64,000 bases of DNA from Alkalibacterium sp. AK22 (GCF_000585255.1 NZ_JANL01000008.1:1-64000); one strand, 5' to 3'; shown: positions 9,589 to 21,346, counted from the first letter of the stretch. Made by a program: numbers and translations. The notes: generated from the sequence alone by a model not told the origin.

Positions 9589-10752
9589 TTACTTGCTTTT
9601 ATCTTTAAATGCATCTTTCACTTTAGAGAAAAAAGAACTGTCTCCTTGCTCAACAATCTCATCATATTCACTAGCTTCAGCAAATTTTCTTAAATAGCTG
9701 GCCTGTTCTTGGGTCAGCTTGTCTGGTACGACGACTTTGATTTTGATGTGCTGATCGCCATTTCCAGTTCCACGTAATCTCGGCGCCCCTTTTCCGCGCA
9801 GCCTGAAGGTCGTCCCCGGCTGTGTCCCGGCCGGGATCTTGAATTTCACTTTTCCGTGGACCGTCGGCACTTCAAGCTCGTCTCCTAGCGTTGCTTGCAC
9901 CACATTCACCGGCAGCTCAAAATAAATTTCCGACCCGCGTCGATCAAAGAGTTCGGAGCGTTTGACTCGGAAGACAACATATAAGTCACCATAAGGTCCG
10001 CCATTTTTGCCGGCATCTCCCTGGTTTTGAACACGCATCTGATTGCCGTCCTCAACTCCCGCTGGAACCGTCACCTTGACAGAGTGCTGCTTCTTGGAGT
10101 GTCCAGCCCCATAGCAGACTGAACATTTCTCTTTTATTTCCTGACCGGATCCATTACAGGTCGGGCAGGTCTGCTGCGTCATGACACGACCAAATGGTGT
10201 ATTGCGCTCAACATTGACCGCCCCGGCTCCGTGACACTGTGAACAGGTTTGTGGACTGGTCCCGGGCTTAGCACCTGAACCGTTACAGTTTGAACATTCT
10301 TCTTCACGGTTATAGCGGATTGTGGTTTCTTTACCGAAAATTGCTTCTTCAAACTCCAGATCCATAACATACTGCAGGTCTTCCCCTTGCATTGGCGCGT
10401 TCGGGTTCCGTCTTCTAGATCCGCTACCACCAAAGAACTGATCAAAGATGTCTTCGAAGCCACCTCCGCCGAAGCCTTGACCTCCGCCAAAGCCTCCACC
10501 GAATCCGCCTCCGGCACCAAAGTTCGGATCAGTTGAAGCATGGCCGTACTGATCATAGGCTGCCCGTTTCTGGTCATCACTCAACACTTCGTATGCTTCA
10601 GATATTTTCTTGAATGTTTCATCGGCATCCGGATCATCGCTAATATCCGGGTGATGCTTTTTTGACAGCTTGCGGTATGCTTTTTTTATTTCGTCTTTGG
10701 AAGCATCTTTAGACACACCCAGCAAGTCATAAAAGTCTTCTTTTCCAGCCAT
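9589..10752 (-). CDS. dnaJ: Chaperone DnaJ (Hsp40)
   Basis: Co-chaperone that delivers unfolded substrates to DnaK and stimulates its ATPase. In order over 387 residues: J domain with HPD at 34-36, glycine/phenylalanine linker (about 76-120), a zinc-binding domain with all four CxxCxGxG repeats ([32 protein letters not shown]), and the C-terminal substrate domains. ATG 10752 has GGAGGAATATT upstream. It follows dnaK, but a strong hairpin (10850-10888) stands between them, so its expression depends on readthrough or on a promoter I could not place confidently. Confidence 0.97.
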   Translation of the reverse strand: MAGKEDFYDLLGVSKDASKDEIKKAYRKLSKKHHPDISDDPDADETFKKISEAYEVLSDDQKRAAYDQYGHASTDPNFGAGGGFGGGFGGGQGFGGGGFEDIFDQFFGGSGSRRRNPNAPMQGEDLQYVMDLEFEEAIFGKETTIRYNREEECSNCNGSGAKPGTSPQTCSQCHGAGAVNVERNTPFGRVMTQQTCPTCNGSGQEIKEKCSVCYGAGHSKKQHSVKVTVPAGVEDGNQMRVQNQGDAGKNGGPYGDLYVVFRVKRSELFDRRGSEIYFELPVNVVQATLGDELEVPTVHGKVKFKIPAGTQPGTTFRLRGKGAPRLRGTGNGDQHIKIKVVVPDKLTQEQASYLRKFAEASEYDEIVEQGDSSFFSKVKDAFKDKSK

Positions 10753-10849
10753 AATATTCCTCCATTACTACTCAGCCTCACTTGTTGCGGCAATGTATTC
10801 ATCTGAACCTTGCCCATTTATCTTCAGTGAGCTGCTCATTTCAAAAAGA

Positions 10850-10888
10850 AAGAAAGCACTTATGAAGCTTATTCCAAAGTGCTTTCTT
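10850..10888 (-). terminator. Hairpin terminator between dnaK and dnaJ
   Basis: AAGAAAGCACTT (10850-10861) and AAGTGCTTTCTT (10877-10888) form a perfect 12-bp stem with a 15-base loop. On the minus strand it is followed by TTCTTTCTTTTTGA. It should end or strongly attenuate the hrcA-grpE-dnaK transcript before dnaJ. Confidence 0.8.
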
Positions 10889-10907
10889 CTTTATATCTTA
10901 CTATAAA

Positions 10908-12752
<1,845 letters not shown>

Positions 12753-12777
12753 TCACCTTTATCCTTTAAAATTTAGT

Positions 12778-13341
12778 TTATAGTGTAACTGAAACTTTTG
12801 CTGCGCGCAGTACGCGCTCGTGAAGCTTAAAACCTTTTTCAAATACTTGAGCAACTTCATTGCTGGCTTGGCCTTCCTGGGCCGGTACTTGAGTATAGGC
12901 TTCATGAAAATTCGGGTCAAAGGGTTCTCCGACAGGATCGACCACTTCAATACCCTCTTTTTCAAAAGCTTGCAGGAGACTACTGTGAACCATTTCGATT
13001 CCTTTTTTCAAATTCTGACCTGCTTCGGTGTCTACCTCTATGGTCAATGCCCGCTCAATGTTATCAAAAGCTGGCAATAGCTCTTTGGCAAGAGACTGAC
13101 TGCTGTACCGCAGCAGATCTTCGCGGTCCCGCTGATTACGCTTGCGGATGTTTGCCAGTTCTGCTTGCAGACGATAGAAACGATCAGTCATCTCATCTAG
13201 TTCCTGCTGTTTCACCTCAAGCTCGGTCGGTTCAGTAGAATCGTCCTGAGACTGCGCTTCCTCAAGGCTGTCTGGTTGTTGATCTTCCAAGATTTCGCCG
13301 GCTTCTGCTTGCGCTTCCTCTTTTAGTTCTTTTTCATCCAA
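12778..13341 (-). CDS. grpE: Nucleotide exchange factor GrpE
   Basis: Promotes ADP release from DnaK. The 187-residue protein has an acidic, low-complexity N-terminus (about 1-45), the long dimerising helix that follows (around residues 45-90, containing LANIRKRNQRDRED), and the C-terminal beta domain with VVDPVGEPFDPNFHEA and GFKLHERVLRAAKVSV. The start codon is probably TTG at 13341, with GAGGA 6 bases upstream; I see no better-placed ATG in frame. It lies between hrcA and dnaK in the standard order. Confidence 0.95.
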   Translation of the reverse strand: MDEKELKEEAQAEAGEILEDQQPDSLEEAQSQDDSTEPTELEVKQQELDEMTDRFYRLQAELANIRKRNQRDREDLLRYSSQSLAKELLPAFDNIERALTIEVDTEAGQNLKKGIEMVHSSLLQAFEKEGIEVVDPVGEPFDPNFHEAYTQVPAQEGQASNEVAQVFEKGFKLHERVLRAAKVSVTL

Positions 13342-13361
13342 GATGATTCCTCATTTCTGTA

Positions 13362-14390
13362 TTATTCTAAATAATAATTCAGTAAAGTGTGAGTCAGTTG
13401 TTTTCTGAACACATCCAGTACGCCAAATGTCTCATCATACGACATGCTGGTCGGTCCCAGCACTGCCAGGATACCACGCCCATGATCCCTGACTTCGTAA
13501 GTGGCTGTCACTAGGCTAAAGCTCGTGAAGAGCTCGTGATTGATTTCTTCACCTATTTTAACATCAAAATCCTGACTGATGTGGTCAATAAGCAGCTTAA
13601 GATCTCCTTTGTTTTCCAATAAGGAATAAAGAGATTTCAGCTTTTGTTTGTCCATATCTTCTGTAAAATCAAGCAAATTGATTTTTCCCGAGACGTGGAA
13701 GCGGTCTTCGGTTGAATCACTAAATACCGACTCCAGACTCATATAAACATCCATTGAGTTAGAAGCATATTTTTGTATCAGCAAGGGAATATCCGCTGCC
13801 AGTTTTCTAGCTACTTCTGTTAGAGGTCGACCTACAAGATGGTGATTGAATATATTCACCACTTTATTCAGATCGGACTCATCAATTGGACGGGACAGTC
13901 TGAACACTTTATTTTCTATTGCTCCACTGTCTGTTTGAATAATAGCCATGACATGGTTATCGTTTAAAGCCAGCAGCCGGAAGCCGGTAAGCCGGCTCGA
14001 TTCAGCCCTGGGGCCGAGTACGATTGCCGTGTAGCTGGTCAAATCAGACAGCAGTCGGGCAGATTGGTGCATGATGTCATCCATCTGTTCCGCATGACCA
14101 TTTAAAACGTCCTCTATCACTTGCATTTTGTCCTTGGCAACTGCCTGAGGCTTAACCAGATGGTCAATATAAAAACGGTAGCCTCTTATAGACGGCACAC
14201 GTCCGGACGATGAATGGGTCTTTTGAATGAAACCCAATTTTTCCAAATACACAAGTTCATTTCTAATAGTGGCTGAACTGGCATCAATATCCGTTTCAGT
14301 TAGAATCGTTTTTGAACCGATTGGCAGGCCGGTAGACGTATACAGTCGAATCAGGGCGTCCAGAATTATGATCTGTCTCTGTGTCAGCAT
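13362..14390 (-). CDS. hrcA: Heat-shock repressor HrcA
   Basis: Represses class I heat-shock genes by binding the CIRCE element; its folding is assisted by GroE, which couples it to chaperone load. The 342-residue protein begins with a winged helix-turn-helix (LTQRQIIILDALI, SSATIRNELVYLEKLGFI, THSSSGRVPS) and continues with the family's GAF-like and dimerisation domains (LGPRAESSRLTGFRLL, LGPTSMSYDETFGVLD). The start is ATG 14390, with AAGGAG 8 bases upstream; ATG 14396 and GTG 14399 in frame are alternatives. It is first in the operon and directly under the CIRCE it binds, so it controls itself. Confidence 0.95.
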   Translation of the reverse strand: MLTQRQIIILDALIRLYTSTGLPIGSKTILTETDIDASSATIRNELVYLEKLGFIQKTHSSSGRVPSIRGYRFYIDHLVKPQAVAKDKMQVIEDVLNGHAEQMDDIMHQSARLLSDLTSYTAIVLGPRAESSRLTGFRLLALNDNHVMAIIQTDSGAIENKVFRLSRPIDESDLNKVVNIFNHHLVGRPLTEVARKLAADIPLLIQKYASNSMDVYMSLESVFSDSTEDRFHVSGKINLLDFTEDMDKQKLKSLYSLLENKGDLKLLIDHISQDFDVKIGEEINHELFTSFSLVTATYEVRDHGRGILAVLGPTSMSYDETFGVLDVFRKQLTHTLLNYYLE

Positions 14391-14476
14391 GTGCATCACT
14401 CCTTGGCACGGAAGAGACTTTCAGGTTACTGAACTGCTCTACTGGTTCTCACACCAGTTTAGTGTCAGTCGTTAAA

Positions 14477-14503
14477 TTAGCACTCGAATGACGCGAGTGC
14501 TAA
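14477..14503 (-). promoter_or_regulatory. CIRCE operator
   Basis: A perfect consensus: TTAGCACTC, nine bases, GAGTGCTAA. It lies just downstream of the hrcA promoter -10 and is the binding site for HrcA. It is the only CIRCE I found in the window. Confidence 0.98.
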
Positions 14504-14512
14504 CACAATAAT

Positions 14513-14541
14513 AATTTATCAAATCGTCACTGATCTGTCAA
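14513..14541 (-). promoter_or_regulatory. Sigma-A promoter of hrcA-grpE-dnaK
   Basis: Minus strand: -35 TTGACA (14536-14541), 17-base spacer, -10 TAAATT (14513-14518). CIRCE begins 9 bases downstream of the -10, so bound HrcA would cover the transcription start. Confidence 0.9.
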
Positions 14542-14544
14542 CAA

Positions 14545-15501
14545 TTAAATCTGATTTATCTTGACCTTTGCCAGGCTTTCTTTAGCATCCAGCATGTCCT
14601 GGTCGAGACGCTCAACCAGCTCATCAACAGAATTGAATTTGATTTCGTCTCTCAAATAATCGACCCATTTGACTGAAACATCTTCACCATAGATCTGTTC
14701 ATTATAGTCAAACAGATGGACTTCGATCGAATAGCTGGGACGGTGGCCAAAGGTCGGGTTGTAGCCGATTGAGGCCATCCCATCGTGCCATTTCCCGTCT
14801 ACTTGCATGCGCACGGCATATACACCGCGCTTAGGCACCATGACGTAAGGATGCGGATAGATATTAGCTGTCGGATAGCCAAGTTCTCTGCCTCGAGCAT
14901 CACCATGAATCACAAAACCACTTGTTTCATAGACATAACCAAGAAGGTCATTAGCCCGTCTGATCTGCCCTTCGCCAATATAACGCCTGATGCGGGTAGA
15001 ACTAATCTTGTCACGCTCATCAGCGTACTTTTCAACTTTTACAATATCGAAGCGGCCTTTAGCAAAAGATGCCAGTGTATCCATGTTGGCTACCCCAGCC
15101 TTGCCATAAGTATAGTCAAAACCAGCTACAACCACTTTGGCGTGCCAGTCCACCATGTATTGATCAACAAAAGTCTGTGGAGGTAACGTCCCGAAGCGGG
15201 AAGTAAAATCGACTTCATACAGAATGTCGACACCCAGACTTGCCATGATTTGCTCTTTGCGCTTTAGCGGAGTCAGGTAATTCAGCTTATCCGGATCAAA
15301 TGTCCGATAAACAAAGGCCGGATGTCTATTAAAAGTCATGACTGCACACTTCAGATTCTTTTCTCTGGCAATCTCTACACCTTTTTTGATTACAGACTGG
15401 TGGCCTACATGCACGCCATCGAAAAAACCGAGTACCAGTACAATGTCTCCATCATAAATTTGTTTGGGATTATAAGGGTGATGTATTTTGATAATTTCCA
15501 T
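14545..15501 (-). CDS. ribF: Bifunctional riboflavin kinase/FAD synthetase
   Basis: Converts riboflavin to FMN and FMN to FAD. About 318 residues: N-terminal adenylyltransferase (about 1-185) with GFFDGVHVGHQSVI and the SSTRIRRYIGEG segment, then the C-terminal flavokinase domain with GRELGYPTANI, PKRGVYAV and GMASIGYNPTFG. Start at ATG 15501, seven bases downstream of a TAGGTG ribosome site that also holds the truB stop; a GTG at 15510 is possible but overlaps that site. The truB-ribF pairing is typical of Firmicutes. Confidence 0.95.
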   Translation of the reverse strand: MEIIKIHHPYNPKQIYDGDIVLVLGFFDGVHVGHQSVIKKGVEIAREKNLKCAVMTFNRHPAFVYRTFDPDKLNYLTPLKRKEQIMASLGVDILYEVDFTSRFGTLPPQTFVDQYMVDWHAKVVVAGFDYTYGKAGVANMDTLASFAKGRFDIVKVEKYADERDKISSTRIRRYIGEGQIRRANDLLGYVYETSGFVIHGDARGRELGYPTANIYPHPYVMVPKRGVYAVRMQVDGKWHDGMASIGYNPTFGHRPSYSIEVHLFDYNEQIYGEDVSVKWVDYLRDEIKFNSVDELVERLDQDMLDAKESLAKVKINQI

Positions 15502-15510
15502 AATCTGCAC

Positions 15511-16428
15511 CTACAATTCGTTTCTTAGTACTTTGACAGGCTTGATAAAAGCTGTTTTGCTCGGGTGAGGAGCATATATTGCTACTGCTTTGTTCTGATA
15601 TACAAAGACTAGGCGGTCTACACTTGGGGGCATATAGCTATCCTTTTCCAGCAAAGATCCGTTCTTGATTTTTTCAAACAATGCATCTGTAATTTCTACT
15701 TGCTCTAAGCCACTAAGAGCTGTTTCCAGTGGATACAGCTTTTCTTCAATCCGATTTGCCTCCATCAGTTCCTGAACGCCACCGAGTGTCACAGCCTGAT
15801 CAGCAGTAAATCCCCCGCTAGCCTTCCGCGTCAGCTGAGACATATGTGACGGCAAACCAAGCTGCAGACCTAAGTCCACTGCCAGTGTCCGGACGTAGGT
15901 TCCTTTGCCACATTCCACTTTAAACTTAAAGGCAGCCGTCTGCTGGTTCTGGTTAAACACCAAAGGAGACGTTCGCTCAAAAGAGTGTATTTGAGCTTTA
16001 CGTGTCGGTCGTTCGACTGTTATCCCTTGTCTGGCATACTCATACAATCTCTTCCCGTTAACTTTCACGGCGGAATACATGGGCGGTGTCTGCTTGATCT
16101 CCCCAATAAAAGATTGTAGAGCTTTATCTATCATCTCTTCGTTCAGATCAGCAGGTACAGATGTTTGTTCGACGATTTCGCCTGAAGCATCTTCGGTAGT
16201 GGTTGAAAAACCAAAAGTTACTTCGCCAGTATACACTTTTTGTGAATCCATCATATACTCAATTGTTTTAGTTGCCTTACCGACAGCTACCGGCAGTACC
16301 CCATCCACATCCGGGTCCAGAGTGCCGGAATGTCCGATTTTTTTGGTTTTCAGAATTTTTCTCAGCTTGAATACCACATCGTGACTGGTCATACCGACTT
16401 CTTTCCAAATAGGCAGTAATCCTTCCAT
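15511..16428 (-). CDS. truB: tRNA pseudouridine-55 synthase
   Basis: Isomerises U55 in the T-loop of tRNA. The 305-residue protein has the catalytic aspartate in GHSGTLDPDVDGVLP (about residue 40), the KVYTGEVTFG segment, QTPPMYSAVKVNGKRLYEYAR, and the KCGKGTYVRTL-type motif (here CGKGTYVRTLAVDLG). A C-terminal PUA-like segment follows. A hairpin terminator (16472-16503) separates it from rbfA, so truB-ribF may be partly a separate unit from the rimP-rbfA genes. Confidence 0.96.
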   Translation of the reverse strand: MEGLLPIWKEVGMTSHDVVFKLRKILKTKKIGHSGTLDPDVDGVLPVAVGKATKTIEYMMDSQKVYTGEVTFGFSTTTEDASGEIVEQTSVPADLNEEMIDKALQSFIGEIKQTPPMYSAVKVNGKRLYEYARQGITVERPTRKAQIHSFERTSPLVFNQNQQTAAFKFKVECGKGTYVRTLAVDLGLQLGLPSHMSQLTRKASGGFTADQAVTLGGVQELMEANRIEEKLYPLETALSGLEQVEITDALFEKIKNGSLLEKDSYMPPSVDRLVFVYQNKAVAIYAPHPSKTAFIKPVKVLRNEL

Positions 16429-16471
16429 AATACCCTCCTGATCAAGTTGCTCATTTTTGACATAAAAGAAA

Positions 16472-16503
16472 GGAGAATCTCAGTTTGTCACCAAAGATTC
16501 TCC
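16472..16503 (-). terminator. Terminator between rbfA and truB
   Basis: GGAGAATCT and AGATTCTCC form a perfect 9-bp stem with a 14-base loop, followed on the minus strand by TTTCTTTTATG. The U-tract is interrupted, so termination may be partial. Confidence 0.7.
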
Positions 16504-16540
16504 CTCCCCTATTTTCCGTCGTTATGCTGTTTAGAGAAAT

Positions 16541-16894
16541 TTATTCCTCTTCTCTTTTGATTTGGTTGAGCAGTGTATCGATTTTGTTACCATAAGCAAT
16601 CGATTCATCTCGGGAAAATTTCAGCTCAGGTGTTTTGTAAAGGGTAAGACGGGATCCAAGTTCTTTTCGGACCAGACCTGTAGCTTTATCCAGTCCTGCC
16701 TGTGTCTCCTTGACAGCCTGATCGTCATCCGACAACGTACTGTAAAATACAGTTGCCTGCTGAAGGTCACCCGTCACATCTACACCTGTTACAGTCACTC
16801 CCTCTACGCGCGGATCTCTGACCCGTTTGCGCAGAATATCTGTGACTTCTTTTTGGATTTCCTGAGATACTCGTCCTACTCGATAGTTTGGCAT
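16541..16894 (-). CDS. rbfA: Ribosome-binding factor A
   Basis: Assists late maturation of the 30S subunit and 16S rRNA 5' end processing, important in the cold. The 117-residue protein has the KH-like fold landmarks RVSQEIQKEVTDILRKRVRDPRV near the start, shown here as VSQEIQ, ILRKRVRDPR and VTVTGVDVTGDLQQATVF, then RKELGSRLTLYKTPEL and DESIAYGNKIDTLL. It lies 48 bases after infB in the nusA-infB unit and is followed by a terminator. Confidence 0.96.
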   Translation of the reverse strand: MPNYRVGRVSQEIQKEVTDILRKRVRDPRVEGVTVTGVDVTGDLQQATVFYSTLSDDDQAVKETQAGLDKATGLVRKELGSRLTLYKTPELKFSRDESIAYGNKIDTLLNQIKREEE

Positions 16895-16942
16895 GCGTTA
16901 CACCTATCCTTTATTTATAATTTAGTACCTAGCATACATGGT

Positions 16943-19273
16943 TTACTTCTTAATTTCTACCATTTCGTACGCTTCGATAACATCATCGAGCTTGATGTCA
17001 TTGTAGCCTTCGATTGTCAGTCCACACTCGTAACCTTTTTTGACTTCTTTCGCGTCGTCTTTAAATCGTTTCAGACTTGACAATTCGCCTTCAAATACAA
17101 CAACGCCGTTGCGAAGCAATCTGATTGAGCTGCTGCGCTTGATGACTCCGTCAGTCACGAAACAACCGGCAATCGTACCTACTTTAGATACATTGTAAGT
17201 TTCTCTTACTTGAGCTTGTCCCGTAACTTTTTCTTCAAATTCAGGGTCAAGCATCCCTGTCATAGCTGCTTCGATTTCATCGATTGCATCGTAAATAACA
17301 CGGTGTGTACGGATATCCACTTCTTCACGGTCTGCACTTTCCTTGGCCTGAATGGTAGGACGGACATTAAAGCCGATAACGATGGCTGAACTGGCGGATG
17401 CCAGTGTAATATCACTTTCATTGATTGCTCCCACACCTGTATGGATGATGTTGACCTTGACGCCTTCGACTTCAATTTTTTTCAAGCTGGCAGCCAGCGC
17501 TTCAACAGAGCCTTGCACGTCAGCTTTAACAATGACATTGACAGATTTCAGTTCGCCTTCTTCCAGACTATCAAAGAGGTTCTCAAGTGTTACCTTAGTT
17601 GTCTTAGATCGCTGTGCATCCACAGCTTCAGCCGCACGAGATTCTCCTACTTGACGGGCAGTTTTCTCATCTTCAAAGACGACGAAGCGATCGCCTGCTT
17701 GTGGAGTTTCGTTTAATCCGGTAATTTCAACCGGAGTCGAAGGGCCAGCATGTTTAACACGACGGCCTTTATCATTCGTCATGGTTCTGACACGACCAAA
17801 GGCATTTCCGACTACAATCGGATCCCCTTGTCTGAGGGTTCCTTCCTGTACAAGAAGCGTGGCGATTGGGCCTTTCGCTTTGTCCAGGCGAGCTTCAATT
17901 ACACTACCGATAGCTTTACGGCTAGGATCGGCTTTCAGCTCTTCTACTTCTGCTACCAACAAGACCATGTCCAGTAGTTCATCTAGATTCTTGTTGAAAA
18001 GCGCAGAAATCTGTACAAAAATTGTGTCACCGCCCCAGTCTTCAGGAATCAGTTCGTATTCTGTCAGTTCCTGCATGACACGGTCCGGATTTGCCCCTGG
18101 TTTGTCAACTTTGTTTACTGCTACAATGATGGGCACACCTGCTGCTTTGGCATGGTTGATCGCTTCAACAGTCTGAGGCATGACACCATCGTCAGCTGCC
18201 ACTACTATAATCGCGATATCAGTTACATCAGCTCCACGTGCCCGCATCGTCGTAAAGGCTGCGTGTCCTGGTGTATCCAAGAAAGTGATCAGCTTACCGT
18301 TTTCTTCAACCTGGTAGGCACCGATGTGCTGAGTGATTCCGCCCGCTTCACCTTCCGTGACGTTTGTCTGACGCAAAGTATCCAGCAAAGTCGTTTTCCC
18401 GTGATCGACGTGCCCCATGATAGTGACAGTCGGCGGACGGATGGCCAGGTTTTCTTCAACAGGTTCCTGATCAAAGAAGGTGTCAAAGTCAGTCATGTCA
18501 ATCTGTACTTTTTCTTCTGTTTCAATCCCGTATTCTGCGGCTAGAAGTTCGATAGTGTCTTTGTCCAGGGACTGGTTCTGAGTCGCCATGATCCCCATCA
18601 TAAAGAGCTTTTTGACAATTTCAGCCGGCTCACGGTAGATTTTTTTAGACAGTTCGACAATCGTCATGCCATCAGTGTACTCCAGTACTTTAGGCAGTTC
18701 CTTAAACTTTCTAGGCGTTGCCGGTACCTGTGACTTTTGATGTTTCTTGCCTTTACGCTTTCTTCCAGCCGGCCCACCGTGGATTCCACGGTGCTGTCTG
18801 GAATTGCGCTTCTTCTTATCAAAGGACTGCTTCTGCTTCTCGTCTGTTGTACGCTTAGGTGCAGACGCATTGCCCTGAGGCTTGTTTTGGCTAGTAGATT
18901 GTTTTTTCGGCTGTGATGAAGGTGTTGCTTTTGATTTATTTATATCGGATTGTCCTTTACTATGGTTAGATTTTTTGTTTACATGGTTCGGCTTGCCAGT
19001 TGATTTTTGCTGGCGGTTTCCACTGTGCTGGGAATTTTGACCGCTGCGGTTTTGTCCCTGCTTTTTATCTGCCGAAGGCTTAGGCTTTGAAACCTGCTGC
19101 TCAGGCTTAGGTGCAGGATTTTTTAGAGCTTTTTTTAGCTTAGCCACATCACTGTCTTCCATCGAAGACATGTGACTGCTGTAGGTGATGCCCATACCAT
19201 TGGCTGCATCCAGTACCTGCTTGCTTTCTACATTGTTTTCCTTTGCGAATTCATAGACTCTTTTTTTGCCCAT
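16943..19273 (-). CDS. infB: Translation initiation factor IF-2
   Basis: GTPase that brings fMet-tRNA to the 30S subunit and promotes subunit joining. The 776-residue protein opens with an IF2_N motif ([17 protein letters not shown]), then about 130 residues of low-complexity Lys/Gln/Asn/Ser-rich linker (about 50-185), a second IF2_N-like region, the G domain (GHVDHGKTT at about 287-295, [14 protein letters not shown]) and the C-terminal beta-barrel domains that bind initiator tRNA. Fifth gene of the rimP-nusA-ylxR-ylxQ-infB-rbfA unit. Confidence 0.97.
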   Translation of the reverse strand: MGKKRVYEFAKENNVESKQVLDAANGMGITYSSHMSSMEDSDVAKLKKALKNPAPKPEQQVSKPKPSADKKQGQNRSGQNSQHSGNRQQKSTGKPNHVNKKSNHSKGQSDINKSKATPSSQPKKQSTSQNKPQGNASAPKRTTDEKQKQSFDKKKRNSRQHRGIHGGPAGRKRKGKKHQKSQVPATPRKFKELPKVLEYTDGMTIVELSKKIYREPAEIVKKLFMMGIMATQNQSLDKDTIELLAAEYGIETEEKVQIDMTDFDTFFDQEPVEENLAIRPPTVTIMGHVDHGKTTLLDTLRQTNVTEGEAGGITQHIGAYQVEENGKLITFLDTPGHAAFTTMRARGADVTDIAIIVVAADDGVMPQTVEAINHAKAAGVPIIVAVNKVDKPGANPDRVMQELTEYELIPEDWGGDTIFVQISALFNKNLDELLDMVLLVAEVEELKADPSRKAIGSVIEARLDKAKGPIATLLVQEGTLRQGDPIVVGNAFGRVRTMTNDKGRRVKHAGPSTPVEITGLNETPQAGDRFVVFEDEKTARQVGESRAAEAVDAQRSKTTKVTLENLFDSLEEGELKSVNVIVKADVQGSVEALAASLKKIEVEGVKVNIIHTGVGAINESDITLASASSAIVIGFNVRPTIQAKESADREEVDIRTHRVIYDAIDEIEAAMTGMLDPEFEEKVTGQAQVRETYNVSKVGTIAGCFVTDGVIKRSSSIRLLRNGVVVFEGELSSLKRFKDDAKEVKKGYECGLTIEGYNDIKLDDVIEAYEMVEIKK

Positions 19274-19294
19274 TTAATCACCTTCCCATTCATT

Positions 19295-19594
19295 TTAAAG
19301 CAATTTTTGAAGGGAATGCACAAAGCCTTTATCTAAAAGGGCGCATACTGTCCGATCCTTCCCTAAAGCATGAGAGAGTTCTTCTCTGGTAAAAGCAGTT
19401 ACAACCGGTACATTGTAATGCTCACACTTGTTCAAAAATTGCCTGGTCGTGTTGTCACTTGCATTTGATGCTACACACACTAGTTTGGCCTTGCCCGAAC
19501 GGACTCCCTGAAGAACCAGTGCTTCTCCTGAAAGAAGCTTGCCGGCTCTTTGCGAAAGTCCAATCAGATTCAAAGCCCGCTGCTTATTGTTCAT
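19295..19594 (-). CDS. ylxQ: L7Ae-family RNA-binding protein YlxQ
   Basis: Small protein (99 residues from ATG 19594) of the L7Ae/L30e fold, expected to bind kink-turn RNA; its exact role in Firmicutes is unsettled. Visible landmarks are LGLSQRAGKL-like GLSQRAGKLLSGE, the KLVCVASNASDN turn and VPVVTAFTREELSHALGK, which is the RNA-contact region. The start overlaps the ylxR stop by 11 bases; a TTG two codons upstream is an alternative start. The conserved nusA-ylxR-ylxQ-infB order supports the assignment. Confidence 0.9.
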   Translation of the reverse strand: MNNKQRALNLIGLSQRAGKLLSGEALVLQGVRSGKAKLVCVASNASDNTTRQFLNKCEHYNVPVVTAFTREELSHALGKDRTVCALLDKGFVHSLQKLL

Positions 19595-19880
19595 TCTCAA
19601 TTTCCATTCGTGCCTGTCTGTAATCTATAAAATCAATCAGTTCAGCGTAAAATGTGTCCGGTACGGTTGCATTTAACGCCTGGTCGAACATTTTTTTCTT
19701 TCTAGCCTGTTCAACAAGTTCGGTATCCAGTGAGATGTATGCGCCCCGACCATTTTTCTTTCCTGTCGGGTCAATCGACACCTGACCTTCTTTGTTGCGT
19801 ACAATACGGATCATTTCTTTTTTAGGCTTCATTTCATTTGAAGCCACACACTTTCTCATCGGAATCTTTCGGCTTTGCAT
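19584..19880 (-). CDS. ylxR: YlxR/DUF448 family RNA-binding protein (RnpM)
   Basis: A 98-residue basic protein between nusA and ylxQ. It has the family signature: PMRKCVASNEMKPKKEMIRI at the start and GKKNGRGAYIS in the middle. The family has been linked to RNase P regulation in Bacillus subtilis (name RnpM); I transfer that only as a likelihood. It starts 11 bases after nusA ends and overlaps ylxQ, so it is tightly coupled to both. Confidence 0.92.
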   Translation of the reverse strand: MQSRKIPMRKCVASNEMKPKKEMIRIVRNKEGQVSIDPTGKKNGRGAYISLDTELVEQARKKKMFDQALNATVPDTFYAELIDFIDYRQARMEIENEQ

Positions 19881-19891
19881 CTTAGACCACC

Positions 19892-21346
19892 TTACTCGTT
19901 TTCATCATCTTCAGAAAATAGCAGGTCCTCTTCAGCTTCCACTTCAGCCTCTTCCATATCATCAATCGAAGCTGAAACTGCTTGTTCCTCATCCATGCCA
20001 TCACGTGCTTCTGCGAATTCGATCATATCTTCGGCATCGCCGGGATTCATTTCTCCAGACTGAAAATCTGCACCCATGATTGTATCAGTTGAATCATCAT
20101 TCAAGCCTTCAGTATCTTCTGCAAAAATATCAGACTCCTCTGATTCCGAAATAACTGATTCATCCAGCGTTTCCGTTTCTGCAGATGACTCTTCTGCAAA
20201 CAGAGCCGATTCGCCAGCCAACTCATCCACTTGCTCTTCAGCTTCCTCTTTACCTTCATTCAAGGCATCAAAGAATGAATCATCTTTCAACTCTTCAGCT
20301 TCCTGAGCCAGGGCTTCCATGTCAGACTCAGATTTGATATCAATTTTGAAACCAGTCAACTTAGCTGCCAGGCGGACATTCTGTCCGCGCTTACCAATAG
20401 CAAGAGACAGTTGGTAGTCAGGTACAACAATCACGCAGGAATGTTCATTAGCGTCAAACTGGACATCCAGCACTTGGGCCGGATTCAGAGCGTTTTTGAT
20501 ATAAACGGCGGGATCTTTGTCCCATTCTACGATATCCATATTTTCGCCATTCAACTCATTTACAATAGCCTGTACTCGCGTCCCTCTAGGTCCGACACAG
20601 GTTCCTACAGGATCTACGTTTTCATCTCTCGATGCCACGGCAATCTTGGAGCGGTCACCGGCTTCCCTCGCAATGGAGATGATTTCAACTGTACCGTCAT
20701 ATATTTCCGGCACTTCCTGTTCAAACAAACGCTTAATCAAGTTGGGATGTGTCCGACTGACAAATACTTGCGGACCTTTGGTGGAATTTTCTACGTTACT
20801 GACGTACACTTTGATCCGGTCGTGAGTAGCGTATGTTTCGTTCTCAATCTGATCCCTTTTAGATAGAACAGCTTCCACCTTACCAAGGTTGACATAAATA
20901 AATTTATTATCCTGACGTTCAACCGTACCTGTCATCAGATCATCTTCATAAGCTATATATTCATTATAGATAATGGATCTTTCTGCTTCACGCATACGCT
21001 GCATGATAACCTGCTTAGCTGTTTGAGCTGCAATCCGGCCGAAGTTTTTAGGGGTGACTTCAAATTTGATTTTGTCCCCCACTTCGTACGCTCTGTTGCG
21101 CTCTCTTGCCTCATTCAGGCTGATTTCAAGCTGCGAGTCGTAGACGTCTTCTACTACTTCCTTAACTTGATTGACTGTGATGCTGCCTGTCGCTTCATCA
21201 AACATAACTTCAACGTTCTGTGAAGTACCGTAATTCCGCTTGTATGCAGAAACCAGTGCCGCTTCTAGCGCGTCGATAACGATTTCCTTGGAAATTCCTT
21301 TTTCCTTTTCCAATGTTTCCAGAGCAGCTGCCAATTCTTTACTCAT
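19892..21346 (-). CDS. nusA: Transcription termination/antitermination factor NusA with acidic tail
   Basis: Binds RNA polymerase and nascent RNA to modulate pausing, termination and antitermination. The 484-residue protein has the N-terminal polymerase-binding domain (about 1-130), an S1 domain (about 135-200), and two KH domains ([19 protein letters not shown] and [17 protein letters not shown]). Residues from about 345 to the end form a strongly acidic extension, over 100 residues longer than the roughly 370-residue Bacillus protein as I know it. The tail repeats a short hydrophobic-acidic motif: LFAEE (382), IFAED (407), EFAEA (about 443), LFSED (476). Confidence 0.95.
   Translation of the reverse strand: MSKELAAALETLEKEKGISKEIVIDALEAALVSAYKRNYGTSQNVEVMFDEATGSITVNQVKEVVEDVYDSQLEISLNEARERNRAYEVGDKIKFEVTPKNFGRIAAQTAKQVIMQRMREAERSIIYNEYIAYEDDLMTGTVERQDNKFIYVNLGKVEAVLSKRDQIENETYATHDRIKVYVSNVENSTKGPQVFVSRTHPNLIKRLFEQEVPEIYDGTVEIISIAREAGDRSKIAVASRDENVDPVGTCVGPRGTRVQAIVNELNGENMDIVEWDKDPAVYIKNALNPAQVLDVQFDANEHSCVIVVPDYQLSLAIGKRGQNVRLAAKLTGFKIDIKSESDMEALAQEAEELKDDSFFDALNEGKEEAEEQVDELAGESALFAEESSAETETLDESVISESEESDIFAEDTEGLNDDSTDTIMGADFQSGEMNPGDAEDMIEFAEARDGMDEEQAVSASIDDMEEAEVEAEEDLLFSEDDENE

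Noticed and set aside
18664-18870. Open frames antisense or in other frames within infB, nusA, polC and similar long genes
   Set aside because: They lie entirely inside well-supported genes, lack ribosome sites, and are explained by the coding composition of the true frame.
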